A DNA stretch of 64,000 bases from Mesocentrotus franciscanus (Eukaryota > Echinodermata > Echinoidea > Camarodonta > Strongylocentrotidae), in assembly GCA_037976565.1 (NCBI GenBank), contig CP137682.1, positions 3,036,827 to 3,100,826 of the forward strand. Reading direction: 5' to 3'. The notes beneath the pieces were generated by a model. That model did not search any database. It was not told where the DNA came from and saw nothing but the letters and a program-made list of their open reading frames with translations. Shown piece by piece: positions 55,572 to 64,000 of this stretch; the first letter of the stretch is position 1, and each line of letters begins with the position of its first letter. The position numbers and the translations under genes were made by a program.

Positions 55572-55909
55572 TGATGTTGATTCTATCTATCGTATCAAAT
55601 ATACTTCATAAAATGTTGACACCAGTGACCGTATTCAATTCTGTACATGGATTAAGTCAGTATTTTACTGAACATTTTACCTGACTAAGTGATATGTCTT
55701 AACTTGTATTCAGATCACATCTTACCTTTAACTTTAGCAAGCCGAGTTTAAATACGTGCTGATAAGCATTGTGACATCACATTGTCAATCCAAATTAATG
55801 TACAATTAACGCCTCACATTAATTGCACGTTAATATGCTTGTGCGCAGCTAATGAGTGCGTATGAAAACCATATGTCTGCCAATCAAGGCCTCAAAATCA
55901 ATTTGCTTA
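55572..55909. other. Spacer, nothing recognised
   Basis: Unique AT-rich sequence. ATTAATGTACAATTAA and related words at 55794-55835 form a weak palindromic stretch. Confidence 0.4.
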
Positions 55910-56655
55910 TTAAGGAAACCTCACCCCAAGATATAACTTTAGTTATCATTCTGAGACATTTACCATTGTATTCTTGCCCATTAATTATCTACAAGATTCC
56001 CTACCAAGTGTATGAGAGCGGCATAAAGCAAGAATAATGTAGTTTCTTAGCAAGACATGGGCATCGTCATTTTCTTGATAATGTGACGTACTATGCAGAG
56101 TCTTTTATCAGCTAAATGTATTCAAATTTATGGATGCTTCTTTCCCAGGGGTGTGTGGTGGTGAAGCATTTCATTCACCAGCTATTATCCTACGATTGCA
56201 AGAACGCAACTTGCATAAATAAGTTGGTGCTCTTCTGGGCTGAAGGTTTCGCATAAATGATATAGATTTGTCAAGTGCTATATTTTGGTATTTTTAAATA
56301 AATGATTTACAATCGTTCCCCTGTTATATATTTTCATCAAATATAATTTTACCTTCTCAGCTATGATTTTCCCTCATTGAAAAGTAAAGGTTTTGTTGTT
56401 GAATTAAAAAGTATTTCCAAATAAAGCTAGGTGTATGATACATGTATAAGTTCGCCTGCGGGTACGTCACATTTTCAAGAAAATGGCTGCGCCCATGTCA
56501 TGCTAAAAGGCATTACATCATGCCAAGAATATCTTCACTTAAATATCTCTTGTAAACTTTCGTAAGAAATATTTTACATGAAAGGGCAAGAATACATCTC
56601 ATTTTTCAGAATACCTACCTGGTACACTTATTTTTGGGGGTGAGGTTTCCTTTAA
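55910..56655. mobile_element. TTAA-flanked MITE, family Z
   Basis: TTAA at 55910-55913 and 56652-56655 bound a 738-bp body. Left GGAAACCTCACCCCAAGATA and right TTTTTGGGGGTGAGGTTTCC are inverse over about 14 bases. A second inner inverse pair is TTTTCTTGATAATGTGACGT (56072-56091) and ACGTCACATTTTCAAGAAAA (56464-56483). No transposase frame. Element A4 begins only about 20 bases to the right. Confidence 0.8.
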
Positions 56656-56674
56656 AGTCTGCTCAGGAGCTGTA

Positions 56675-57064
56675 TTAAAGGTAAAGACCAGTTTTAGACG
56701 CCCATCTCTCAAAAAATGAAATGGAAGCTCTCATTACCAATCATGTGAAAGAATATGTTTTGACTAATACGTGATGATACAAATTTTGCCGGGAAACCGA
56801 CTATTGATATATTTAGTAAATTATTATATCTATTGGGACCAAATAGATATCGCGCACGTGGTCGCGTAGTCTCATATACATCTTTCTGTGTACAGTGCTT
56901 GTAACTTTACCAAGACTGGGCCAAATTTCTTATCATTTTGATGATTCCAGAACCTTGCAGTACACACCAATACCTATATGCTAGATGATCAACCTTTTCT
57001 GATCGATTCCACAACGTTTCTTTCACAATGCAATCGCATGACCAGAACTGGTCTTTCTCTTTAA
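56675..57064 (-). mobile_element. TTAA-flanked MITE, family A, copy A4 (complete)
   Basis: A 382-bp body between TTAA 56675-56678 and 57061-57064, in the same orientation as A3. Ends are AGGTAAAGACCAGTTTTAGA and GACCAGAACTGGTCTTTCTCT. It has a 13-base deletion in the middle relative to A1 and A2, which destroys their internal frame. Confidence 0.92.
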
Positions 57065-57230
57065 ACTTAGGGTAAAATAATTAGCCAGAAGCTTCAATTG
57101 AATACCAAAGTAGGCTAAGTTTTTTTACCTAAGCAGAAAATGTAGCACAATACTCATATTTCTGAAACAATTATTGAATTGAATACCGGCCCAGATTACC
57201 AGAAACCTAGGACTTGCCAGCCAAACACTA
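57065..57230. other. Spacer, nothing recognised
   Basis: Unique sequence between elements A4 and F. Confidence 0.4.
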
Positions 57231-57723
57231 TTAAAGACCCAATCCGATGAAAATACAACTTTTTATTAATGGAAAGCTGAATGAACATAGAATACAAATA
57301 TAAAGGAATTCACAATATCTTCCTTTTCAGTATTGCACAAAAGCGAATTAAAACCTTATTTTCCGCACCTCTCCAAATTACAGGTCAACAGGGGTCAAAT
57401 TTGCCGCAGTTACAGTGACGCCACTACAGTGTGTGTATATGTGCTCGCCTATATAGCTGAGGCGATGAGCCGTGCTTAATTAATGCTAAGTCATTGTGAA
57501 TATGCGTACTCCACATACGGTGATGTCATCAATTTGATAGCTAGTTTTTAGGTCAATAACTCACAACTTTCAAAGCTTTAGATTCGAGTTTTCAGAGAGG
57601 TGTTACTAGTCTGACATGCACTAAAGTAGCATATAATTGGTATTATTGTAATCTTTGGCTTGTAAGCTTTTCCTTCGATATATAATTCATCTATTTCATT
57701 TTCACTTCGGACAGGGTCTTTAA
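57231..57723. mobile_element. TTAA-flanked MITE, family F
   Basis: TTAA at 57231-57234 and 57720-57723 bound a 485-bp body. Left AGACCCAATCCGATGAAAAT and right ATTTTCACTTCGGACAGGGT + CT are inverse over about 20 bases. The interior has a GC-richer part with GTGACGCCACTACAGTGTGT. Non-coding. Confidence 0.83.
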
Positions 57724-58019
57724 TTTTGGAATCTACGTGGTATATCTTTGTGACAGACTTCATGAATAATCAAATATGAATCAGCTAAACTTGTCACTCT
57801 CTGGTGATCTTTACAAGACTGCCGATAGCTCCTTTCTAAAGATTACAAGCAGGTGAGAGAGAAGGAACCAGGGTCTGTTTCTATCCAGGGTACTAGATAT
57901 ATGGTCACCAGGAAGTAGTAGGTCAGCTACCTCGGAAAGTCCAGGCCCCTATAATATACACACCTTGCAAAATTTTGGGGTGCAAAAGTAATTTATCCTA
58001 CACAGAGATAATAATGGTA
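57724..58019. other. Spacer, nothing recognised
   Basis: Unique sequence, no feature. Confidence 0.4.
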
Positions 58020-58190
58020 ATAACAATCTTCTGAATTTATATACATGTACATGTAAAGCTTATACGGAATAACGTCTCCAAGCGCTTTACAGATATTGTT
58101 ACCATGGTCATCAGATTCATTCACGAACCATGTGCACCATCTCCACTCCCTGGGGAGTATTCTTACCATATGGTCACTGTGAGGGCATAT
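58020..58190 (-). repeat. Possible retroposon fragment, minus strand
   Basis: On the minus strand, GGGAGTGGAGATGGTGCACA + TGGTTCGTGAATGAATC runs into TGTAAAGCGCTTGGAGACGT + TATTCCGTATAAGC. The CTGTAAAGCGCTTGGAGAC ... TATAA pattern is familiar at 3' ends of invertebrate SINEs and LINEs. Shares GGAGTGGAGATGGTGCAC with 554-571. Confidence 0.4.
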
Positions 58191-58208
58191 GGCAATTACT
58201 AACAAAGA

Positions 58209-58332
58209 TCCTAATCCTAACCCTACCCCTCCTATAGCATGATTAACCCTAACCCTAACACTAGCCCCAAACCTTAACCCTAACCCTAACCCTAAACCTT
58301 AACCTTAAACCCTAACCTTTAACCCTAACCAT
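58209..58332 (+). repeat. Degenerate CCCTAA (telomere-like) tract
   Basis: About ten CCCTAACCCTAA-like units with AACCTTAACC variants, C-rich on the plus strand like the tract at 17.26 kb. Followed at 58379-58391 by a G13 run. Confidence 0.85.
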
Positions 58333-58710
58333 AATCACAAATTTCTCCATAGACTGAACAATTGCCCTAATGGTATGTGGGGGGGGGGGGATTGTCTCTT
58401 GCACTAGTTACCCTGTTCCACCATCACGAACAAACGTTTCCAGACACAAAACTCATTTCAGTCTCTATAGTGGGTCCAAGATATATTGGTTGGTTTTCAT
58501 GGTTTCTCAATATTTGAAATCTAGTGTCACCAGAGTACATTTACAGTGAGACAGGAGTTACATGTAGATAATGATCTCACACATATTCTCTTTCATAAAA
58601 GCATGTGTGTGATAATAAGATAATGTGTGTGATAATAAGATAAGATGTGTGATATTATCTTCTAATTTGTTTAATTGATAATGGAATGCATAAGGCAGTT
58701 TAGTGTCTTT
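58333..58710. other. No recognised feature
   Basis: Unique with a short GTGTGATAATAAGATAA duplication at 58607-58652. Confidence 0.45.
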
Positions 58711-59455
58711 GAGGATGCGTTTATGCACGGACCTATGGTTTATGCTCACTTTTGAAGACAGAATGAGCGTTTTGAAATGCTCATCGTAAACGCTCATCAT
58801 AAACGCAGTTCCACGGGGGTTCTGTTAATGCTTCCCTTCTCCAGGCAAATTCGGGCTCTGCAGCTGGATTCGCAAACCTGCACTGCGCATGCTACAGTGA
58901 CCCGGAGTGCAGGCCAAGTTGGGCGCGCTTTTCGAAAATGTATACTGTGATATGTCATATGTCATACATGTATATGGGTTCGTTTCGTCAACCCATGCAA
59001 TTCATCTTGTATGTCGGGTTCGACCAAGCGAGGAGAAGGGCCCTCAGTTCCTCTTTGCTGTAGGTTGAGCCCTTGACATTCATTTCAACACAATGATATA
59101 AATATGGAAGAATTAAGTAGAGTACTTAGTATTAAGTTCAGGTTACAAATGATCTTGCTCGGATGACTCTGCTTGTGCCTGTATATGCGCATGCCTTGAG
59201 AAAAAAAACAAGCATAATATTGTGCACCGTATTAGTGGCGCGCGGATTTTCACATGGACCAGAAACACGTTTATTACGACGTCATTTAAACGCATTTACA
59301 AATGATTTTCGTTTATGCTTCCCCAGAAACCTGTCTTTTTGGAGAAACGCCAATACATGAAAATGAGAAAGGATCGATGCAACCGTGTTTTGAACTAAAC
59401 GCGTAACTTGAAAAGCCTCATTCTGGCCTGAAAAGGCGAGCATAAACGTACCCTG
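58711..59455. mobile_element. Inverted-repeat element O (about 745 bp)
   Basis: Left GAGGATGCGTTTATGCACGG and right GCGAGCATAAACGTACCCTG are inverse (core GCGTTTATGC/GCATAAACG). Subterminal GACAGAATGAGCGTTTTGAA matches the inverse of TTGAAAAGCCTCATTCTGGC. GCGTTTATG/CATAAACGC words recur inside. No transposase frame. hAT-like end style, no exact target duplication seen. Confidence 0.75.
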
Positions 59456-59847
59456 AGACAGTTAGGCCTACAAATGACCACTTTTTCTCCAGAGTTCTTT
59501 TCTTCATTAAATATTTGCACAAACATGACTTTAAGGCTATAAATCGTCTAGACTAACTTGTGTTTCAATACCCACTGAATGGGTTCCCAGTGGCTGAGAC
59601 TAAATCTTTAAGCATCTGCAGCTTGATAGCAAGGTGGAACAACATCTGCCGAGGGAGGGTTGTGGTTGGAGAGAACTTTTGAAGGAAAGTGGCGCAGGAA
59701 GGCAAGGTGGCCAGACTAGAGCAAGAATTTGGTCAGGAATATCCTAGTCTCCTACTCAGGTAAAAGTCCACTGGGATTCAAAGAGAAAAGAAATTTCTAT
59801 TGTTATCCACCTTTTTATTGATGTATTTGTCTGTTGTGTAGTTTCTA
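59456..59847. other. No recognised feature
   Basis: Unique sequence, no feature. Confidence 0.45.
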
Positions 59848-59917
59848 TTTCTCACTCTTTCTCACTCTTTATCTCTCTCTCCCTCTCCCTCTCACACACA
59901 CACATTCTTTCTCTTTC

Positions 59918-59963
<46 letters not shown>

Positions 59964-60202
59964 TATACACACAACCTTTGTCTTTCTCTCTCTCTCACAC
60001 ATACTATACACACATTCTTTCTCTTTCTCTCTCTCCGTCTCTCACACAAACATTCTCTCTCTCTCTCTCACACACACACATATTCTTTCTTTCTCTCTCT
60101 CTCACACATACACACATTCTTTCTCTTTCTCTCTCTCTCTCTCTCTCTCACATACACACATCCTTTCTCTTTCTCTCTCTCTCTTTCTCACACACACATT
60201 CT

Positions 60203-60250
<48 letters not shown>

Positions 60251-60254
60251 TTCT

Positions 60255-60302
<48 letters not shown>

Positions 60303-60388
60303 TTCTTTCTCTCTCTCTCTCTCTCTCTCTCACATACACACATCCTTTCTCTTTCTCTCTCTCTCTTTCACACACACTAAAATATTTC
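59848..60388 (+). repeat. Compound (CT)n-(CA)n satellite with a higher-order unit
   Basis: Alternating (CT)n and (CA)n runs joined by a recurring ATTCTTTCTCTTTCTCTC link. About ten units of 35-70 bp. The S/L/H-rich frames on the plus strand (221 codons) and R/E-rich frames on the minus strand are low-complexity artefacts. Confidence 0.96.
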
Positions 60389-61101
60389 TCTCCACCCATT
60401 TCTATATGCTCTGTTCATCTCATTCTCAGTCGCTTTCCAAGTATAGCAAGTTTATACAAAAATCAAGTAAAGAAGCAGAATTGTAACAAAAGAAATTGAA
60501 TAGTTAAAAACCCCAAAAGTGGTGAACAATACAGTTAATATTCATGGTTACATTAGAATTCCTTAACTTGCTGCCTATAGGAACAGAGTCGTCCCTCTAT
60601 CAAGCCTATGAACATTTCAGAATTCAGTACCGTAGTCAACAACTTAACAACAAGTTTTAATCCGATTCTAAATGAACTAATACATTTCCTTAATGAAAGA
60701 AAATTGTCCCGTTGTTTCTCATTCACCAATATATCAAACTCAATCTAAAATATACTTTGTTCATTACAATTTGTTTAAATAAAAGAAAAAAAGTGAAGTC
60801 ATCGAGTGACAGTAGAAAATGTACAAAAGGAAAATATGGGTTTAAAAAATTAAAACCCAAACTGAAACTGCCTTTACACTGGTTGCTTAAAAATTTGCAA
60901 CAGGTGCGCAAAAGGAAGAGCGGAGGGGGAGGATAGGGGCAGGGATAAAATAGAGGGGCTCGATTGAGAACTAGTAGAGACCTCCAGGCCATTCACCCCT
61001 TAGACTTGCATCAGGAATAAGAATGAAATGATGAGAGGTTTGGAGTAACTCTGCTCACTGTAACTTATAGCTTCTTCAGACTAGCGGTAATTCATATGGA
61101 A
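60389..61101. other. No recognised gene
   Basis: Unique AT-rich sequence. Two overlapping frames on opposite strands (60712-60936 and 60723-60992) have no recognisable domain. Confidence 0.45.
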
Positions 61102-61330
61102 CTCGTATAAAGAAACGTTGTATAAAGAATCATCATAAAACGAAGGGCCATTCACATTGTACAAAGAAACATTGTATCAAGGAGCTAGTTATAGAGAGGT
61201 CAGTTGACGTGACTGCTGGCCAATCATCAGTGCACGCTCACAATAAGCCCCACCCAGTTATATGGTTTTTTACACATCTGAACGAGACCCTGATTCTTTA
61301 TCCAGTTTTCATTTGAAATGATGCTCAAAT
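61102..61330 (+). mobile_element. Dispersed repeat T, copy 2
   Basis: CTCGTATAAAGAAACGTTGT + ATAAAGAATCATCATAAAACGAAGGGC and GCTGGCCAATCATCAGTGCA + CGCTCACAATAAGCCCCACC match copy 1 at 42.59-42.85 kb in the same orientation and order, with an indel where copy 1 has its 33-bp tandem duplication. Ends are not sharply defined. Confidence 0.7.
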
Positions 61331-62723
61331 ATGCATACAGTAAATGTGAATCATTCATACAAATAATTGTATATTTGTATGAATCATTCAGACAAATAAT
61401 TGTTTATTTATTAATTATTTATTCCTGTTTCAAAGATATGCTTTTGTATAGCATCATGATCAATTTCTGTAGTCTAAACAAGGGGTATATTTGAGTAGGT
61501 CCATGCTTTCGATGAGAGATATGGGAACACATGCACCCCTAGCTTGCAGACTCCTTCACCCTCTGATGACCGTAGTTTCAGACAAGAGTTTGGTCAGTTA
61601 TTGACAGACCGATTGTTCCCAACGTCCAAATCGGTACTTCCATCTTCCTCTTTCTATTAAACAGAGGAAACCACCCTCCCCTTATGGATCGCCATAAAAT
61701 GGAAATCAACAACAATATCCATGTTAGAGAGCAAAAAAGTAGGCCCCACTTCTTTTAGGTCATGTTTTGGGGTTCGTACATCTGCTTTTTGGATGACAGA
61801 TTATTTTATAACAGATGCCTAAATAAACACAAGCAAGGACTAAAGGGTGGACAACAGATTTAACACTGAATTTTCAGTGGCTTAAAGTCACACAATTCAC
61901 CAAATTTAATAAATTACTTGACATAAAATGTGTACATCATATTTGTGAAGTTGGTTTTAGTAGATATTTAATTAATAGCACTATACATTTTATGTAATTT
62001 TATTTAGTCTGGTAATTACCTTGATAGGCCTGATGACCTTTGTTATTCCCACCACATTATGAGTAGTACCTGTTTCTTTTTAATCATTGTTGTATAGATA
62101 TATATATATATATTTCCTTGTTTTTAACCAAATGTGGACAAAAAACTTGAATTAAAAAATTTAAAAAGCTTTCTACAAGTCTCTTTGCTACATATACATG
62201 TACATTGTTGTACCTAAAGCAAAGACTGGTCATAAATATCTAGCATATGTACAAAGTACATGTATAGCTTGTTCTCGGGCCATCATTTCAAGTCCCCATC
62301 TCTAGCCCCCAAAACAAAAAAATGATTCTACTACACACTGAAACAAATCTACAATTCTACAAAGTCGTCCTAATTCTTTGCAGCTTTACAGAAGAAGTGT
62401 CAGTCACAAACTCCCTGATTTTAAATCCCAAGGATCAGATATTAAACTTTTGATGGCATTAAGGGACATATTTTTTCTAACGATAGTGCTTTTCCACCCC
62501 GTGACCCTGACCTAGATTGGGATCTTAATATTGGCATTATTAATTCCAGCTAATTAGATCTCCAATCCTGTGTCCTGTTCTCACTCAGCATAGAAGGCAT
62601 GTTCACACCAGGATCAAGTCATACCGTTACTGTTCAAATTACAGAAAGCAACCAGTTTATATGTAGCTTACTTATTCCTTTTGTATTAACGGTTGGATGA
62701 TGGGGGGTCGGGTGTCTAGACAC
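61331..62723. other. No recognised gene; short (TA)n
   Basis: Unique AT-rich sequence with (TA)n at about 62096-62113 and TACATGTA sites near 62200 and 62258. A duplication of TTCATACAAATAATTGTATA-like words lies at 61353-61405. Nothing else recognised. Confidence 0.45.
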
Positions 62724-63115
62724 TTAAAGAGAAGGTTGAGTTCTGGGAAGAGGTGAAAAATAATTTGTGAGCGTTATCAATGTTATTATGCAAGTGTGGA
62801 AGAACATCAGAGAAAAAATGTTCCCTGAAAAGCATGGCTCTTCAAATGCCTTAATATTCTAAATATGGCATGTAACAGCATAAAAATCGGGACGGATTTT
62901 TATGCCACATGTTCGTGTAGTCCCATATACATCTTTCTGTGTACAGTGCTTGTAACTTTATCAAGATTCGGCCAAATTTCTTATCATTTTGATGATTCCA
63001 GAACCTTGCAGTACACACCAATACTTATATGCTAGATGATCAACCTTTTCTGATCGATTCCACACCGTTTCTTTCACAATGCAATCGCATGACCACAACT
63101 CAACTTTATCTTTAA
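62724..63115 (-). mobile_element. TTAA-flanked chimeric MITE A5 (family A right half, unrelated left half)
   Basis: TTAA at 62724-62727 and 63112-63115 bound a 384-bp body. From about 62915 to 63111 it follows family A (GTAGTCCCATATACATCTTT ... AATGCAATCGCATGACCACA). The left 185 bases are unrelated to A. Yet the two termini form their own inverse pair: AGAGAAGGTTGAGTTCTGGG on the left and CACAACTCAACTTTATCT on the right, both altered from CCAGTT to TTGAGTT. Confidence 0.82.
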
Positions 63116-63457
63116 CAAACTTTTGCCTTTGGAGTTAACAGAAGAAGAAAAATATTTTATCAAATAGCCATTAACCATTCATGAATATTTGTTCTTTATA
63201 ATAATTGTCCAACATGATAGAAGATTTATGAAATATTGCTTGTAAACATCTACAAATCGCTGTTTTAAATCAACTGTCCAGATACCCAATGGTCTTGATA
63301 TACGTTCATCAAATCATGTTTCTCTCCATCTGTGTAAATTCTCAGGAATTATTCAGAGGTAATGTTTTTTTTTTGTTTTGTTTCTTTTCAGACTGAAATA
63401 GGATTAAACTACTGATCTATAATGCTTTTGACAACAGAATACTGATTTATTTTACAC
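63116..63457. other. Spacer, nothing recognised
   Basis: AT-rich unique sequence with a T run at 63366-63373. Confidence 0.45.
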
Positions 63458-63892
63458 TTAAAGGAAACACCCAAAGAAACAAAAGTGTTTTTAATAAGTA
63501 ATTGATACAAAATTTATATCATTGCGAAGGGGAAGCCTTACTGATCAAATATAACAACTTCCCTCTTCAAAATATGTTTGGGGCCCGCAGTAACCATCTC
63601 TCAAAAATGGTAATTTTGAGATCCAGATTTTCTGCCTTCAGCGGTCCTCCGTAGAGCGTCAAAATTTGTGACGTCACATGCGGGACACAGCTACATGTAG
63701 CTGTGTGTTTGTCCAGTATGTGACGTCACTTTTCAGAGCTCGCTACGCTCGTGTGTTTGGCTTACGTTCAGGGGCGTTCAGGGGTCTGAGAAGGGTCTTT
63801 AAAAATTGCATTTTACGGCTTTCCATGATATCTACCGGTATATGATTTTTCAGCCGATTATTCGTGAATTCTCTTTGGGTGTCTACTTTTAA
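63458..63892. mobile_element. TTAA-flanked MITE, family G
   Basis: TTAA at 63458-63461 and 63889-63892 bound a 427-bp body. Left AGGAAACACCCAAAGAAACA and right TTCTCTTTGGGTGTCTACTT are inverse over about 17 bases. A GC-richer core holds the word GTGACGTCAC twice or nearly so (GTGACGTCACATGCG near 63669 and GTATGTGACGTCACTTTTC near 63716), a CRE-like palindrome. Non-coding. Confidence 0.82.
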
Positions 63893-64000
63893 AGGTAATG
63901 CAAAGTTTGGGGAAATTTTGAAAATTGGATGGATAGTAATACTTTAAAATGTTTATATACGGTGTTTGGATGCCCCTGTGGATGTATTATAAGCACTAGC
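63889..64000 (+). mobile_element. Possible left end of another TTAA element, cut by the window edge
   Basis: Directly after the TTAA that closes G, the sequence reads AGGTAATGCAAAGTTTGGGG, which has the TTAA-AGG(T/G) look of the other families. The far end is outside the window, so this cannot be confirmed here. Confidence 0.3.

Noticed and set aside
19234..60499. Many long serine/leucine/proline or arginine/glutamate frames (19234-19875, 27708-28235, 45215-45625, 59834-60499 and others)
   Set aside because: They are CT, GA or CA microsatellites translated in frame.
1..64000. Bacterial or viral origin, or a defence or secretion system
   Set aside because: No dense long ORFs, no operon spacing, no phage or viral genes. 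LINEs, SINEs, MITEs and long microsatellites make this animal nuclear DNA.

Overview
The window reads as nuclear DNA of an animal. It is AT-rich and non-coding, with no operons, no ribosome-binding-site-plus-ORF pattern and no rRNA or bacterial-type genes. The repeat content (tRNA-derived SINEs, 5'-truncated LINEs, many short inverted-repeat DNA elements, long CT/GA microsatellites, interstitial CCCTAA repeats, and very frequent TACATGTA and TACCGGTA) best fits a marine deuterostome such as a sea urchin or relative. That assignment is inference, not proof. I found no confidently supported protein-coding gene. The open frames present are explained by low-complexity repeats, tandem arrays or transposon interiors. 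The stretch is probably intergenic or a very large intron.

The dominant content is short DNA elements with terminal inverted repeats (TIRs). Many are bounded on both sides by TTAA. I resolve at least eight such families, here called A (five copies, one truncated and one chimeric), B (three), C, D (two plus a diverged relative), E, F, G and Z. Some stand in chains that share one TTAA (B1-B2, B3-C, G-next). Other TIR or foldback elements are J (two copies), K, L, M, N, O, Q, R, S, W (two), AA, and a 1.06 kb TA-flanked Tc1/mariner-like element at 51.6-52.6 kb. Retroelement debris comprises three LINE 3' relics (15.2-15.6 kb minus, 45.6-46.3 kb plus, 54.5-54.9 kb plus), tRNA-SINE pieces at 37.5-38.0 and 39.7-39.9 kb, and a few retroposon tails.

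Layout: 0-4 kb holds degenerate and clean tandem arrays; 4.6-9 kb has element A1, G-rich repeats, a weak exon candidate and D1; 9.8-13.2 kb has CT microsatellites, a degenerate 167-bp repeat and a long hairpin; 14-17.4 kb is a dense cluster (B1, B2, LINE, A2, and element L between 160-bp direct duplications, then telomere-like repeats); 18.8-21.8 kb is purine-rich; 24-27.6 kb has B3, C, a G-rich array interrupted by A3, and M; 29.3-36 kb has hairpins, foldbacks and tandem arrays; 37.5-43.6 kb has SINEs, K and two J copies; 45-51.3 kb has a LINE, D2, N, R and E; 51.5-64 kb has the mariner-like element, AA, a LINE, Q, Z, A4, F, O, a CT/CA satellite, the A5 chimera and G.

There is no gene pathway to reconstruct. 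The interest lies in the inverted-repeat elements, in a recurring stem-loop (arms GAGCCAGAAGGGCATTAACT) and in a few possible exons or regulatory blocks, all given at low confidence. Family letters are labels for this window only. Counts and identities are by eye.
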